A stretch of 64,000 nt of DNA from Mesobacillus zeae. GTDB lineage: Bacteria; Bacillota; Bacilli; Bacillales; Cytobacillaceae. Both the position numbers and the translations under genes were made by a program. Positions 15,515 through 25,485 of this stretch are shown here, piece by piece. Numbering within the stretch: the stretch's first letter is position 1; each line of letters begins with the position of its first letter. The notes below the pieces were generated by a model. That model searched no databases. It had not been told where the DNA came from and saw nothing but the letters and a program-made list of their open reading frames with translations. The DNA lies in the NCBI RefSeq assembly GCF_003570705.1, contig NZ_QWVT01000037.1:1-64000 (forward strand). Reading direction: 5' to 3'.

Positions 15515-16666
15515 TCATATCAGAGCCATTTCAATCGCCTTATCAAACTGGCCAATGATATCCCCGCTGTTTTCAATTCCCACAGATATTCTCACGACTG
15601 ACATAGTAATCCCCAGTTCCTCCTGCGCCTCTGGCGGCAGGGCACGGTGTGATGTTTTAAGGGGATGGGAGACAGAAGTCACCACACCCGCAAGCGTCGG
15701 CACGATCTTTACCCAGCCGAGCGATCTGAAAAAGCGATGGATATCCACTTCCTGGCCAAGCTCGACCGTAACAACGGCTCCATACCCTTTCTCTCCGCGC
15801 TCGAAAGGATAATACACTTTCCTCACATTCCGATTGTCCCTAAGCGACTCCGCTAACTCTTTAGCATTTTCCGACTGCGCCTTCATTCTGAGAGCCAGCG
15901 TCTTCAGCCCCCTGCATGTAAGCCATGCTTCAAAGGGGCTTAAATTTAAGCCCAAATTGACGATTCGCGCGCGTGCCTTATCAATAAGCTCCGCGCCTCC
16001 GACAATCACCCCTGCCGTCACATCGCTATGACCGCCAATATATTTCGTCGCGCTGTGGGCTACAAGATCGACGCCTTCCAAAAACAGCCTGCAATGGTAC
16101 GGAGTTGCAAATGTATTATCGACGAGCGTGTATATACCATGCTTTTTAGCTATTTTGACGACTTCCTCTACATTTTCAACGCGGAGGAACGGATTCGTAA
16201 TGGACTCCGTATACAAGAGCTTTGTTTTTTCAGTAATGGCCCCTTCAATGCTCTTCAAATCTTTAAAAGAAACAAAAGTCGTCTCAATCCCCAGTCCGCT
16301 GAGTTCCGCCTTCAGCATATGGTAGCTCCCGCCGTAAACATCTTCTGCCGCAACAATATGATCGCCGTTTTTCGCAACCGCAAGGATTCCCGCAAGAATA
16401 GCTGATAACCCCGATGAAGCTGCAACTCCCGCAGGAGCTCCCTCTAGAGCAGCAACGGCTGCTCCCAGTTCGTCCGTATTTGGGTTGCCTACCCGCGAGT
16501 ACAGATAATTCCCTTCTCCATGATAAAAACCTTCAAGCTCATCAAGATCACCAAATGTAAATGCAGAAGTCTGGTAGATCGGCGCTGCTTTGCTTTTTAT
16601 ATTCCCTTTCACCTTGCATGTCCCGTGTAATACCAATGTTTCAAATCGCTCAGCCAACCCAGCCAC
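15515..16666 (-). CDS. PLP-dependent transsulfuration enzyme (cystathionine gamma-synthase/lyase or O-acetylhomoserine sulfhydrylase class)
   Basis: A 383-residue member of the Cys/Met metabolism PLP family. Visible motifs are YSRVGNPNTDELGAAVAALEG, AASSGLSAILAGILA, the PLP-Asp region LVDNTFATPY, and the lysine motif SATKYIGGHSDVTAG that holds the Schiff-base lysine. The C-terminal SHRALPPEAQEELGI and VRISVGIEN segments complete the fold. These enzymes move sulfur between cysteine and homocysteine. The exact reaction cannot be read off; no second sulfur gene adjoins it and no S-box is visible upstream. The GTG start has only a weak AAAGCGG site, and a TTG three codons on is an alternative. 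Confidence 0.8.
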   Translation of the reverse strand: MAGLAERFETLVLHGTCKVKGNIKSKAAPIYQTSAFTFGDLDELEGFYHGEGNYLYSRVGNPNTDELGAAVAALEGAPAGVAASSGLSAILAGILAVAKNGDHIVAAEDVYGGSYHMLKAELSGLGIETTFVSFKDLKSIEGAITEKTKLLYTESITNPFLRVENVEEVVKIAKKHGIYTLVDNTFATPYHCRLFLEGVDLVAHSATKYIGGHSDVTAGVIVGGAELIDKARARIVNLGLNLSPFEAWLTCRGLKTLALRMKAQSENAKELAESLRDNRNVRKVYYPFERGEKGYGAVVTVELGQEVDIHRFFRSLGWVKIVPTLAGVVTSVSHPLKTSHRALPPEAQEELGITMSVVRISVGIENSGDIIGQFDKAIEMALI

Positions 16667-16880
16667 CCGCTTTCTTTAATAAAAAAACTATTCCCAATAC
16701 GCGAAGCAGTTTGATGCACCTATGTATCCGAAAATAACTGATAACCATGTTTTATGATTGATAGGAGTATACAATAATCAAAATAGTGCGTCAACGACTG
16801 TTGACCGTCCGACTCACCCTTACGAACATGCTGCAATTGGTTCCTCTTTAAATCTAAGAGATTTACAAGGCTGCTTTTTA

Positions 16881-16913
16881 TATGTTAACCTTTTATAAAA
16901 AAAGGTTAACATA
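16881..16913. promoter_or_regulatory. BirA operator of the biotin operon
   Basis: Arms TATGTTAACCTTTT and AAAAGGTTAACATA are perfect complements around a 5-base centre. The TGTTAACC/GGTTAACA halves match the Bacillus BirA box (TTGTTAAC-N-GTTAACAA). It ends just before the AGGAGG site of bioD. BirA charged with biotinyl-AMP would repress here. Confidence 0.85.
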
Positions 16914-16927
16914 TAGGAGGGAAGGTT

Positions 16928-17620
16928 GTGGCGCAGCATTTTTGGATAGCGGGAACAGATACTGATATCGGAAAAACGTTAGTAACTACATACTTCATGC
17001 GGCATTTTCAGACAAGAGGTGCATCTGTCCTGCCCTACAAGCCTGTTCAAACTGGAATCACGACTACAAATCCAAACAAGCTAAATGGGGACACGGAATT
17101 CTATCAGTCATTCAGCGAACAAATTTTGGTAGAAGAACATCTTAATAGTTACTCTTTTAAGGAGCCTGCTTCGCCCCACTATGCAGCTAAATTGGAAGGC
17201 ACTGCGGTAAATGAAGAGATTATCCTGCAGCACATCGAACAAGTGAAGCTGATGTATGACCATGTTATTTGCGAAGGTGCAGGCGGATTATATGTGCCTT
17301 TAAATGAACAGCGGAACTATCACTTTATTCATCTGATAAAACAATCGCAGCTACCTGTCATATTGGTGGCCCGTACAAAATTAGGAACGATCAACCATAC
17401 ATTATTATCCCTTGAAGCGCTTAAAATGAGCGGTATCCCCATTATTGGCATTGTTTTTAATGCTTTCGAAGGTACTGATCTGGAGATTGACAATATAAGG
17501 ACAATTCAGGAAATCACAGGCTTGCCCTCTCTTGTTTTACCAAGGTTAAAAGACTTATCAGAGTTAAAAAATCTCGACATTGCAAATACGGAATTTTACG
17601 AAAGGCTGGCAATGATATGA
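16928..17620 (+). CDS. bioD: Dethiobiotin synthase
   Basis: A 230-residue enzyme that closes the ureido ring of dethiobiotin from 7,8-diaminopelargonate, CO2 and ATP. The P-loop GTDTDIGKT is at residues 8-16, KPVQTG near 38, and [11 protein letters not shown] near 117. The start is GTG with AGGAGGGAAGG. It is the first gene after the BirA operator, and its stop overlaps the start of bioA (ATGA). Confidence 0.92.
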   Translation: MAQHFWIAGTDTDIGKTLVTTYFMRHFQTRGASVLPYKPVQTGITTTNPNKLNGDTEFYQSFSEQILVEEHLNSYSFKEPASPHYAAKLEGTAVNEEIILQHIEQVKLMYDHVICEGAGGLYVPLNEQRNYHFIHLIKQSQLPVILVARTKLGTINHTLLSLEALKMSGIPIIGIVFNAFEGTDLEIDNIRTIQEITGLPSLVLPRLKDLSELKNLDIANTEFYERLAMI

Positions 17621-19011
17621 TCCCTGAAGTTTCGAGCTTACAAAGAAGAGATTTAAACCATGTTTGGCACCCCTGTTCCCAGATGAAGGATTATGAAGAC
17701 TTCCCTCCCATCGTGGTCAAAAACGGAAAAGGCATTTACCTGTATGATGAAAATGGAAAGCAGTATTTGGACGCTGTTTCATCCTGGTGGGTGAATTTAT
17801 TCGGACATGCCAATGAGCGGATTAGCACTGCGTTAACAAATCAATCTTTCCTGTTAGAACATGTGATATTTGCCAACTTTACGCATGAACCAGCCATTTT
17901 ACTGGCGGAAAAATTAGCAAATATCAGCCCGAAAGGTTTATCGAAAGTATTCTTTGCAGATAACGGATCATCAGCAATAGAAATCGCTTTGAAAATGAGC
18001 TTTCAATATCACATGCAAAAGAATAAGCCTGACAAAAAACGTTTTCTGGCATTAACAGATGCCTATCATGGTGAAACTCTCGGCGCCCTGTCTGTTGGGG
18101 GAGTTTCTCTTTATAACGAAGTCTTTCAGCCTCTATTGCTGGACACTGTAAGGGCAGTTGGGCCCGATTGCTTTAGATGCCCATTTAACGAGATGCCCGA
18201 AAGCTGCAGCACACCATGTATATCCTATGTAGAGGAAAAATTAAAACTGCATCACGAAGAGTTAAGTGCAATCATTATTGAACCTTTAATTCAAGCCGCA
18301 GCAGGTATGAAAATGTATCCTCTCTCTTATTTAAAAAAACTGAAGGAGCTTTGTCTGCAGTATGATGTCCATCTTATTGCGGATGAAATTGCAGTAGGGT
18401 TTGGACGGACGGGGACAATGTTTGCATGCGAACAGGCAGGCATTACACCTGATTTTATGTGCTTATCAAAAGGATTGACGGGCGGCTATTTGCCGTTGTC
18501 CGCTGTCTTGACCACAGAGGACGTTTACCAGGCCTTCTATGATGATTATGAAAGTATGAAAGCATTCCTGCATTCCCATAGTTACACAGGAAACCCTTTA
18601 GCTTGCAGAGTAGCTCTTGAGGTATTACAAATTTTCGAAGAAGAAAGTACCCTTGATGAAATTAAAGAGAAAAGTGCCTACATGAATGAACAGGCTTCCC
18701 ATTTATTCAAAGATCAGCCATACATCGGCGAATACAGGCAAACCGGAATGGTTGGCGCTATTGAATTGGTAAGGAATAAAGCAACAAAAGAACCTTTCCC
18801 CGGTGAAGAGCGTATTGGATATAAAATTTACCGACTGGCTCTCGAGAAAGGCCTTCTCTTAAGACCTTTAGGAAGCATCCTGTATTTCATGCCGCCATAT
18901 GTTATTACGAAAGCGGAAATAAAGGCGATGATTGATATAACGAATGAAGTTATTCAGGAGTATTTTGAAACAGTCCAGCTTAATCAGGAGGTTTTTGAGT
19001 ATGAAAAATAG
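17617..19011 (+). CDS. bioA: 8-amino-7-oxononanoate aminotransferase (BioA/BioK)
   Basis: A 464-residue class III PLP aminotransferase that converts KAPA to 7,8-diaminopelargonate. Motifs: [13 protein letters not shown] near the start, the PLP-phosphate loop [30 protein letters not shown], the Asp in [14 protein letters not shown], and the Schiff-base Lys in [14 protein letters not shown]. The amino donor is S-adenosylmethionine in BioA and lysine in the B. subtilis BioK; sequence alone does not tell which. It overlaps bioD upstream and bioY downstream by 11 bases, so the three are tightly coupled. Confidence 0.9.
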   Translation: MIPEVSSLQRRDLNHVWHPCSQMKDYEDFPPIVVKNGKGIYLYDENGKQYLDAVSSWWVNLFGHANERISTALTNQSFLLEHVIFANFTHEPAILLAEKLANISPKGLSKVFFADNGSSAIEIALKMSFQYHMQKNKPDKKRFLALTDAYHGETLGALSVGGVSLYNEVFQPLLLDTVRAVGPDCFRCPFNEMPESCSTPCISYVEEKLKLHHEELSAIIIEPLIQAAAGMKMYPLSYLKKLKELCLQYDVHLIADEIAVGFGRTGTMFACEQAGITPDFMCLSKGLTGGYLPLSAVLTTEDVYQAFYDDYESMKAFLHSHSYTGNPLACRVALEVLQIFEEESTLDEIKEKSAYMNEQASHLFKDQPYIGEYRQTGMVGAIELVRNKATKEPFPGEERIGYKIYRLALEKGLLLRPLGSILYFMPPYVITKAEIKAMIDITNEVIQEYFETVQLNQEVFEYEK

Positions 19012-19594
19012 CTCAACTGTTTCATTGGCAGCAGTCGCTTTGTTTGCCGCATTAACAGCAGTTGGTGCATTTATTAAGATTCCGCTGCCATATGTTCCAT
19101 TTACACTGCAGGTGTTGTTTGTCTTTTTAGCAGGAAGTCTGTTAGGAAGTAAAAGAGGTATGCAAAGTCAGCTTGTTTATGTAGGAATGGGCTTGGCCGG
19201 AGTTCCCGTCTTCACAAACGGAGCAGGTTTTGGCTATGTTATGCAGCCGACATTCGGCTATCTAATCGGCTTTATCGCTGGAGCATTTGTTGTAGGTTTT
19301 ATAATTGAACGAATAGCAAATCCAAAGATCCACCATTTTATTATTGCCAATTTTGCCGGCTTACTAGTAGTCTACTTATTTGGCGTACCCTACCTATATA
19401 TGGCGCTCAATACATGGATGGGCGTTCCAAGTAGCTGGACACATATTTTAATGATTGGTTTTGTATACAGCATTGCAGGCGATATCTTCATTTCACTTAT
19501 CGCCGGAGTCTTAGCTAAAAGATTGTACAAAGAGTTCCATAAGAATCGGGCTAATAATAAAATCAGTCTGCAAAAAGATACCTCATGTAATTGA
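19001..19594 (+). CDS. bioY: BioY biotin transporter, S component
   Basis: A 197-residue membrane protein with about six helices. The BioY signature is clear: [41 protein letters not shown], and [14 protein letters not shown]. BioY binds biotin and works alone or with a shared ECF energizing module. ATG at 19001 has CAGGAGG 10 bases upstream and lies inside the bioA end; the open frame begins earlier at 18944 but has no better site. Being in a BirA-controlled operon with bioD and bioA supports biotin or precursor uptake. Confidence 0.9.
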   Translation: MKNSSTVSLAAVALFAALTAVGAFIKIPLPYVPFTLQVLFVFLAGSLLGSKRGMQSQLVYVGMGLAGVPVFTNGAGFGYVMQPTFGYLIGFIAGAFVVGFIIERIANPKIHHFIIANFAGLLVVYLFGVPYLYMALNTWMGVPSSWTHILMIGFVYSIAGDIFISLIAGVLAKRLYKEFHKNRANNKISLQKDTSCN

Positions 19595-19600
19595 TAAGTT

Positions 19601-19641
19601 AAAAGGCATAATCACCTCTTCTCATGGTGATTATGCCTTTT
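19601..19641 (+). terminator. Terminator of bioDAY
   Basis: Perfect 16-base stem AAAAGGCATAATCACC with its complement around a 9-base loop, ending in TTTT. Confidence 0.85.
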
Positions 19642-19676
19642 ACAACTGCCACTAGCCCGATAACTATAATAGTGTC

Positions 19677-20411
19677 TTAAGAATCCTTCACGTTCCCATC
19701 ACTTTCTATCAAATCCCACGGTGTCATGACGCCGATTGGTTTTTCATTCGTCTTTCCCGTTTTGGTAATAAAAACTGCCCGAAGCTTTCTATCCCGCGTA
19801 TGCGATTCCTCGAATAATTCCTCGACCTCAAAAAGGGTTGCTGCCTCGGAGACGAAACGGACATAGTAGTGCTTTTTGCTTGCTAATAGTTCACTCACCT
19901 TCACATTTTCGATGGTGATGAATTTGCTCGATATATGCTTGGCCATCCACTGGATAATCTCAGTGGAGGTCAAAAGCGCCTTATACTCCCCATCTTTGTC
20001 GTAAATCGGAAACCTGGTAAAGTCAAATTTGTTGATGACCTTTAATAAATCTTTCAGCAAGGCGTCCTCATAATAATAAAAAACGGGCGTGGTTGCGATG
20101 GATACAGCCATCTGAGGCTGCTCAAAGTGGGAGGCGATTTTTTCAATCCTGTCGACAACTTCCTTATGAGGCTCAGCAATATAGTAATCAATATCAACCT
20201 TTTCATGGACAATCGCATTTCGGAGCTTCGCAAACTGATGAAGTTCCTTTTTATATTTCCTGATAAGTGAATGGCTCTTGAAACCGGAGTAGAGCAATTC
20301 AACAAACGCTTGGCTGTCAGGTTTTTTCACCATTTCCTTTAATGATTTATGGATGCGGTTAAAAGCCGCCTCAAACTGTCTGGACAAGTCCCGATGATTC
20401 TTTTTTTCCAC
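19677..20411 (-). CDS. CBS-domain protein with coiled N-terminal region
   Basis: A 244-residue cytoplasmic protein. Residues 1-100 are helical and charged (LSRQFEAAFNRIHKSLKEM, LRNAIVHEKVDIDYYIAEPH), like a HEPN-like or DUF helical region. Residues about 110-244 hold a CBS pair: FTRFPIYDKDGEYKALLTSTEIIQWM and PIGVMTPWDLIESD. CBS pairs bind adenosyl ligands such as ATP, AMP or c-di-AMP. The open frame is longer, but GTG at 20411 has GGAGG 8 bases upstream. It is a single gene between two terminators. The regulated partner is unknown. Confidence 0.7.
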   Translation of the reverse strand: MEKKNHRDLSRQFEAAFNRIHKSLKEMVKKPDSQAFVELLYSGFKSHSLIRKYKKELHQFAKLRNAIVHEKVDIDYYIAEPHKEVVDRIEKIASHFEQPQMAVSIATTPVFYYYEDALLKDLLKVINKFDFTRFPIYDKDGEYKALLTSTEIIQWMAKHISSKFITIENVKVSELLASKKHYYVRFVSEAATLFEVEELFEESHTRDRKLRAVFITKTGKTNEKPIGVMTPWDLIESDGNVKDS

Positions 20412-20573
20412 TGCGCTTTCCTCCGTATCAGAAGTTTTAAGTCTATAGATCAACACTGTTATTGCATATCCTTTTTCCGTGAAAAAAAGCTTGGCTGGTT
20501 GCGCCATGCTTTGTCTATATTCATCATAACCGCGAACCGCAGCAGCTGTAAAAACCTTATGCCGGCAAAACAA

Positions 20574-20598
20574 AAATCCCCCAGGGTAAGGGGGATTT
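20574..20598 (-). terminator. Terminator of the small basic gene
   Basis: AAATCCCCC and GGGGGATTT around a 7-base loop, followed on the minus strand by TTGTTTTG. Confidence 0.75.
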
Positions 20599-20601
20599 CG
20601 T

Positions 20602-20736
20602 TTAGTCTATAGGATTGTTCTGCTTTTTTTCTTTCTGTCCGGTTGTAAATTCGACGAGCTCTTCACTCGTGCCATTGCCTTTTTTCTTGTTATTGTTGCG
20701 CTGAGCATTGGCGTTGCCTCGTTTTGTCCTGCCCAT
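20602..20736 (-). CDS. Small basic hydrophilic protein
   Basis: A 44-residue protein starting MGRTKRGNANAQRNNNKKKG and continuing with an acidic patch and a Gln/Lys-rich end. It has no hydrophobic stretch. Composition (Asn, Lys, Gly, Gln) resembles small spore-core proteins, but no named SASP family is recognised. ATG at 20736 is preceded by AAAGGAG and a terminator follows the stop, so expression is likely. A spore role is only a guess. Confidence 0.55.
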   Translation of the reverse strand: MGRTKRGNANAQRNNNKKKGNGTSEELVEFTTGQKEKKQNNPID

Positions 20737-20817
20737 CTGTTTCGACTCCTTTATTGAAGGTTCAAAAATAGTATGGGCATAGAACAAGAAAATATTCGGC
20801 TTCACTCCGCCTGAATC

Positions 20818-21966
20818 CTATCTCTCTTCAGCGTTAATGATGGACCCTTTGTAAAAGTCCTTCTCTTCCGGGACTTTGCCAATTTCTTTGCAGTACTTTT
20901 TAAGGTCGCGAAGCTCCCTCTCATTAACGATGGAAAGGACGGTTCCCTCTGCTCCAAAGCGTCCGGTACGGCCTGACCGGTGGATGTATTGCTCAAGGTT
21001 TCTAGGGAAGTCATAATGGACCACATGAGTAACCCCTTTAATATCCAGGCCGCGGGCGGCAATATCAGTGACGAGCAGCATTTCTGTACCGCCTTCCCTG
21101 AATTGCTTCAGGTTTGTCTGGCGCTGCTGTTTCGTCAGGTCGCTATGAAGGACCCTCACTGGGGTTCCATTATATTGAAGCTTTTCTGAAGCAACCTGCA
21201 TGTTGCCGATATCTTTCATAAAAACAAGCACTTTCGCGGAATCAAGCCTGTACATCTTTTCCAGGACCTTGATTTTTTCGCGCGGATCCCTGAAAAAATA
21301 ACCATGCTCAACATCTGCAGATTGGAACGTATCATCTTTCTTAATGCGGATGATTTCCGGCTCTTCCATTAGCTCTTTCGCAGCCTGTTCCGTATGGTTC
21401 GGAAGCGTTGCGGAGAATAGCATCGTCTGGCGGTGGCTGGCAAGTGTTGATTTAACAATGCTCTCCACAGTGCCACGGTGTTCAGCAACAAGCAGCTGAT
21501 CTCCTTCATCAAGGACAACCATCCTGACTTCGTGCATTTTCAGTTTCTTTTGCTTGATCAGTTCGTATGTCCTGCCGGGCGTTCCGATAATCACTTGCGG
21601 GCTTTTCTTCAGCTTCTCGAGCTGGCGCTTCAAGTTTGCCCCGCCAATCAAAGAAGTGGATGTGATGCCGCTACCCTCCGACCATTTTTGAACCTCAGAA
21701 AGAATTTGCATAACGAGTTCTTGCGAAGACGCAAGAATGACAGCCTGAGAATTTCTTTTTGCGGTATCAATTTTTGCAAGCACAGGTAGCAAGTACGCCA
21801 AAGTCTTGCCAGTACCCGTTGGCGACTCGGCAATCACGTTCCGCCCCTCAAGGATTAAAGGCATTGCTTCAGCCTGGACAGATGTAGGAGCCGCAAAGCC
21901 AGCCTTGCTCCAAGCAGCGTGTATAAAAGGTTTCAAGTCATTTATCAACAATTGATTTTCAGTCAT
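20818..21966 (-). CDS. yfmL: DEAD-box RNA helicase, YfmL type
   Basis: A 382-residue helicase core without a long C-terminal RNA-binding tail. Motifs in order: Q-motif GFAAPTSVQAEAMP, motif I ESPTGTGKT, Ia ASSQELVMQ, GG, Ib TPGRTYEL, motif II DEGD (in place of DEAD), motif III SATLPN, IV VLVFMKD, V TDIAARGLDI, VI YIHRSGRTGR. Length and motif II resemble YfmL of B. subtilis, which helps 50S ribosome assembly and cold growth. ATG at 21966 has AAGGAG 7 bases upstream. The Ala-to-Gly change in motif II is the one oddity and should not stop ATP hydrolysis, because the Asp-Glu pair is kept. Confidence 0.83.
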   Translation of the reverse strand: MTENQLLINDLKPFIHAAWSKAGFAAPTSVQAEAMPLILEGRNVIAESPTGTGKTLAYLLPVLAKIDTAKRNSQAVILASSQELVMQILSEVQKWSEGSGITSTSLIGGANLKRQLEKLKKSPQVIIGTPGRTYELIKQKKLKMHEVRMVVLDEGDQLLVAEHRGTVESIVKSTLASHRQTMLFSATLPNHTEQAAKELMEEPEIIRIKKDDTFQSADVEHGYFFRDPREKIKVLEKMYRLDSAKVLVFMKDIGNMQVASEKLQYNGTPVRVLHSDLTKQQRQTNLKQFREGGTEMLLVTDIAARGLDIKGVTHVVHYDFPRNLEQYIHRSGRTGRFGAEGTVLSIVNERELRDLKKYCKEIGKVPEEKDFYKGSIINAEER

Positions 21967-22122
21967 TATAGTCTCCTTCAAAATCCATCATTACTCTATT
22001 GAATAGTAACCAAAACGCCCCCATAAGTCCAGTGCCCCACAAAAGGATGCGCTCACATTAAAGTGGATATGCATACTCGTTTTCCTAAATAAGTAAATTA
22101 TGGATTATGTATCTATCTATTA

Positions 22123-22258
22123 GGAATATATCCTCGGTAATCGGGAATATCTTGGCCGTTACTGGGAATATCCTAACGGTAATCGGGAATATCCTGGCCG
22201 TTACTGGGAATATCCTAACTGTAATCGGGAATATCCGGTCTGTAATTGGGAATAAGTG
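22123..22258. repeat. Tandem 21-bp repeat
   Basis: GGGAATAT recurs at 22143, 22164, 22185, 22206, 22227 and 22248, exactly 21 bases apart, with a decayed copy at 22123. Two sub-types alternate: one continues CCTAACGGTAATC, the other CCTGGCCGTTACT. The true period may thus be 42 bases. Twenty-one bases is two helical turns, so any protein bound to each unit would line up on one face. It lies between yfmL and the end of inhA. Confidence 0.88.
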
Positions 22259-22462
22259 ATTTTACAAAGCCTACAGGATCTGTTTTCACGCTTAATAAAC
22301 GGGTTTTCCTCACCAATAATCTCTTTTTCACATCCCCAAACACAAATTCACCACCCGCCAGTCAAAAAAAGTGAACCTCCCGCATTTTTTTCACAAAACG
22401 AAAGAAAAATTAAGACCCTTCCCGTTAAACCTCACCACGCTCTACATAAAATATTCGCAAAC
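22259..22462. other. Intergenic DNA with no gene
   Basis: About 200 bases between the 21-bp array and the inhA terminator. It is rich in C and A on the + strand (CACCACCCGCC, CTCACCACGC). Weak frames exist but lack start signals. Nothing else is seen. Confidence 0.5.
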
Positions 22463-22495
22463 AAAAAAAGAAACACCGGGCCTTTAAGCCCGGTG
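22463..22495 (-). terminator. Terminator of inhA
   Basis: Minus strand: CACCGGGC, 6-base loop, GCCCGGTG, then TTTCTTTTTTT. Confidence 0.85.
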
Positions 22496-22509
22496 CCTCT
22501 CTATCCATG

Positions 22510-24918
22510 CTATTTGCGGATCCAGACTGCACCTGCAGAATTATCTTTCGCTTCTCCAAGCACCTGGAACTTCAGTCCGAAGTTCGGAACTTTACGTCCA
22601 GCATCAGGAATCATATCGTTCATATACTTGCGGGAATCATCAAACGTTGTCACTCCGCGAAGACCTTTGTAGTCATATGTTCCGCGGGTAGGGTTTTCGA
22701 CGTACCATGCAGGAGACTTGTCATAAGAGAATGCCGCATCTGCCACCTGGTACCTTGTGCTTTGGTTAATGGTTTTCGTACCATCTGTTTTTGTACCGAC
22801 AATAGCTTCAGGATGTGCGTCCACTACCCCAATGAATCCTTCGCCAGGGTGTACGCCAGTCCAGTTATCTGTGAAGCTGTCATCGCCATACCAAACGACC
22901 ATTCCAGTGTTGTACTTCACGCCGCGGGAGAATTCAAGCGCCTTGTCGGAGCCAGCATAGTTTCTCCACTCGATGTAGTAGTAGTGGTCTTTCAGGAAAG
23001 TACCGTTCGTCTGGATAAATCCGTCAAGTGTAACAGCTGCATTGCCTTCAGCTCCGTCAGCGAACACTTCCTTGCCGTCAACTGTCAGCTTCAGCTCATC
23101 CATTGCAAAACCGGCTGGAGCCAAGCCGCCATCTGTTACGTATTCAAAAACAAGCTTTACTTTCTGGCCTGCAAACTGGCTCAGATCATACTTCTTGTCT
23201 GCCCACTGGCCTTTTGTAGTATCCATACCTTCAGCAACGTTTTCATCGCCAATCTTGTCGATCGCAACTTTTTTGCCATCGCTAGTGACAGCAGAGATGT
23301 CTACATAGTCATAGTCAAACTCGACTTCGTAATTTGCTTTGTATTCAAATACAGCATTTGCTGCATTCGTTAAGTCAAATTCAGGGGTCGACATAGTAGT
23401 ATGAAGGTCATCCCCTTTTTCGCTGTAATAATACTTGCTGCCAAACGGTGTTTGGATGCCTTTTACTTCTTTTCCTGGAAGGTTCACTTTGACCATTCCT
23501 GGATTTTTCGATTTCGTGACACTTTGGTCAATTATTGTTGCAATACCGTTCTTATCGATATCCTTGTAATCTACTTCCATGATGTTCGCCCAGTTGCCGC
23601 CCATCACTTTTTGGAAAAATTCTTTGTTCTGCGGAGAGAAGCTTGTCGCTTCAGTTCCGGCAACATTTCCGTTCCAGCTTCCGCCGGACATAATCGACCA
23701 TGAAGCTACAGGCTCGCCGTGGCCGCTATAATTTGTGTCATACTCATCCGGAAGGCCAAGGTCATGGCCATATTCATGTGCGAATACGCCGACTGCTCCA
23801 TCTTCAGGCTCTACCGTGTAATCAAATGCAGCCATTTGTCCGCCCCAGTAAGGAACGGAAGCCGTTGTGCCAGGAATGCGGTACGGTGCATTTCCAACCG
23901 TCCAGCGGTGTGACCAGACAGCGTTGTCACCCAGTTTGCCGCCGCCAGCTTCCTGCCCGACACCGGAGTGAAGGATCATCAAGTGGTCAACAAGGCCATC
24001 CGCCTCGTTTTGGTTACCGTCGCCATCGATATCATACTGATCGAAATGATCGTAATCAGCTAAATTCATGCCAGACGCAGCAGCTGCGTTCAATGCATCC
24101 TTCACCAGGCCGCGGGCACCTTTGATTCCAGGCGCGTTATCATGGCCGCCAGCAGGGTTGTCCGAACCGTAATCAGCGGCCTTCCCAGGCACTTTCAGCC
24201 AATTGGAAACTTCACCGGAAACCGTATAGCTTCCACCGGATTGTTCTTCAAAATATTGCTTGAAAGTCTGTACCTTTTCACCGTTGAACAGTTCAAACTC
24301 TTCATCGCCGAAAAGCATTTTTTGGTAATGTTCACGGTTGAAATCATCCGCCCACATATAACCGTCACGCTTATCGATATTGTTATGAGGGAAATCAGCA
24401 TATTCAACCAAAAGAACCAGTACTTTATCTTCGCGGACAGAACCGTTATAGCCTGCATCTTTCGCCAGGCCTACCTTTGCAGGACCTGTAGGCTTTCCGC
24501 TTTTATAATTTTCATGTCCTTTATCAAGCTGCTTTTTAAATTTGGCTTTTTGCTTGGAAAGGAAATCCTTCGTTTTCTTGTCAAAGCCTTGCTGTTCTTT
24601 CGTTAGGCTTTTAGCACCCATCACAGGCGTGCTTGGCTTTTCACCTTGTTTTTTATCGATGTACTTTTTCACTGCCTTGGCCACTTCATCCTGTGTAGCA
24701 TTTTTGGAAACAAGGCCTCTCTCCTTCAATGCTTGAGCAAGTCTGTCCTGATCGACAATATTCAGGTCGATTGGCGCCGATTCAGACATAGCCGGTTTAA
24801 CAGAAGCTGGCTTTGCCTCTTGCTGTGCAGCGGCGAAAGTCCCGGTAAACAGTGAAGAAGCTACTACAGCACTTGCAGCAATGCTAGAAAAAACCTTCAA
24901 GCTGCTCTTCTTTTTCAA
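22510..24918 (-). CDS. inhA: Immune inhibitor A-like M6 metalloprotease
   Basis: An 802-residue secreted zinc protease. Signal peptide at 1-31 (cleavage near FAA-AQ), a propeptide to about 150, then the M6 catalytic domain with [12 protein letters not shown] at 381-392 (zinc ligands His381, His385 and a third acidic or His residue). Acidic Ca-binding-like segments ([16 protein letters not shown]) precede it. A C-terminal region (about 480-800) contains a MAM/jelly-roll-like sheet domain ([18 protein letters not shown]). InhA of B. cereus cleaves antibacterial peptides and host matrix and also tailors the cell surface; in a free-living Bacillus it is probably nutritional. The start is a TTG after GGGGGG. 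The gene is monocistronic with its own terminator. Confidence 0.9.
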   Translation of the reverse strand: MKKKSSLKVFSSIAASAVVASSLFTGTFAAAQQEAKPASVKPAMSESAPIDLNIVDQDRLAQALKERGLVSKNATQDEVAKAVKKYIDKKQGEKPSTPVMGAKSLTKEQQGFDKKTKDFLSKQKAKFKKQLDKGHENYKSGKPTGPAKVGLAKDAGYNGSVREDKVLVLLVEYADFPHNNIDKRDGYMWADDFNREHYQKMLFGDEEFELFNGEKVQTFKQYFEEQSGGSYTVSGEVSNWLKVPGKAADYGSDNPAGGHDNAPGIKGARGLVKDALNAAAASGMNLADYDHFDQYDIDGDGNQNEADGLVDHLMILHSGVGQEAGGGKLGDNAVWSHRWTVGNAPYRIPGTTASVPYWGGQMAAFDYTVEPEDGAVGVFAHEYGHDLGLPDEYDTNYSGHGEPVASWSIMSGGSWNGNVAGTEATSFSPQNKEFFQKVMGGNWANIMEVDYKDIDKNGIATIIDQSVTKSKNPGMVKVNLPGKEVKGIQTPFGSKYYYSEKGDDLHTTMSTPEFDLTNAANAVFEYKANYEVEFDYDYVDISAVTSDGKKVAIDKIGDENVAEGMDTTKGQWADKKYDLSQFAGQKVKLVFEYVTDGGLAPAGFAMDELKLTVDGKEVFADGAEGNAAVTLDGFIQTNGTFLKDHYYYIEWRNYAGSDKALEFSRGVKYNTGMVVWYGDDSFTDNWTGVHPGEGFIGVVDAHPEAIVGTKTDGTKTINQSTRYQVADAAFSYDKSPAWYVENPTRGTYDYKGLRGVTTFDDSRKYMNDMIPDAGRKVPNFGLKFQVLGEAKDNSAGAVWIRK

Positions 24919-25439
24919 ATAAATACCCCCCGTATGCTAGATTCGATGTTTAATATTTCAGAAGACTCTGATACTAATTTTATCAGCATAAAGGCAATAT
25001 TGTAAATATTTTTAAAATATAGTAAATGGTTGTTTAATGAGTAATGTAGAGTTATTTAATCACCTTCATAGTCTATTAGCACTTCTTGTTGTCTTTATCG
25101 CTTTTCTAATTAAGCCTTTAGGCCTTAAAACCGCTGTTTATCTTCATATAAAAATTGTTTAGTGTAGCTAAATTTGATTCAATAGTCCTGTTTTAGAAAT
25201 ATAATATTTCCCGTCTGAGAAACCCAATCCAGCATCCATTCAGCCAGATCATCAACCGCTGTAACAAGCTATGCGACAAGAAACTTCCCCTTTCAAGCCA
25301 ACTTATTTTCCTATCAGACAATGAATTAGCTTTTCAGCTGAAATTATTGCAGAATGAGCCGATTGCATTTCTGTAAACAGCCAAAACGGCCTATCTATTA
25401 GTTTCCCACACTTTAAACGACTAAAGTCACGAATCTATT
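24919..25439. other. Intergenic region upstream of inhA
   Basis: About 520 AT-rich bases with no credible ORF on either strand. The inhA promoter should lie right of 24919, but no convincing -35/-10 pair was found. The only clear element is the terminator at the far end. Confidence 0.4.
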
Positions 25440-25466
25440 AAAAAATGCCGGGATTCCTCCCGGCAC
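25440..25466 (-). terminator. Terminator of the nucleotidase gene
   Basis: Minus strand: TGCCGGGA, GGAA loop, TCCCGGCA, then TTTTT. Confidence 0.85.
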
Positions 25467-25485
25467 TTAAATCAATGAAAGGTTT

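Noticed and set aside
16667..16880. S-box riboswitch before the transsulfuration gene
   Set aside because: The conserved S-box core and terminator hairpins were looked for on the minus strand and not seen.
22123..22258. CRISPR array or origin iterons
   Set aside because: The units are joined with no spacers, and no replication initiator gene or DnaA boxes are present.
22507..23373. A 288-codon + strand frame opposite inhA
   Set aside because: It is antisense to a complete, clearly conserved protease gene and has atypical Cys/Phe-rich composition.
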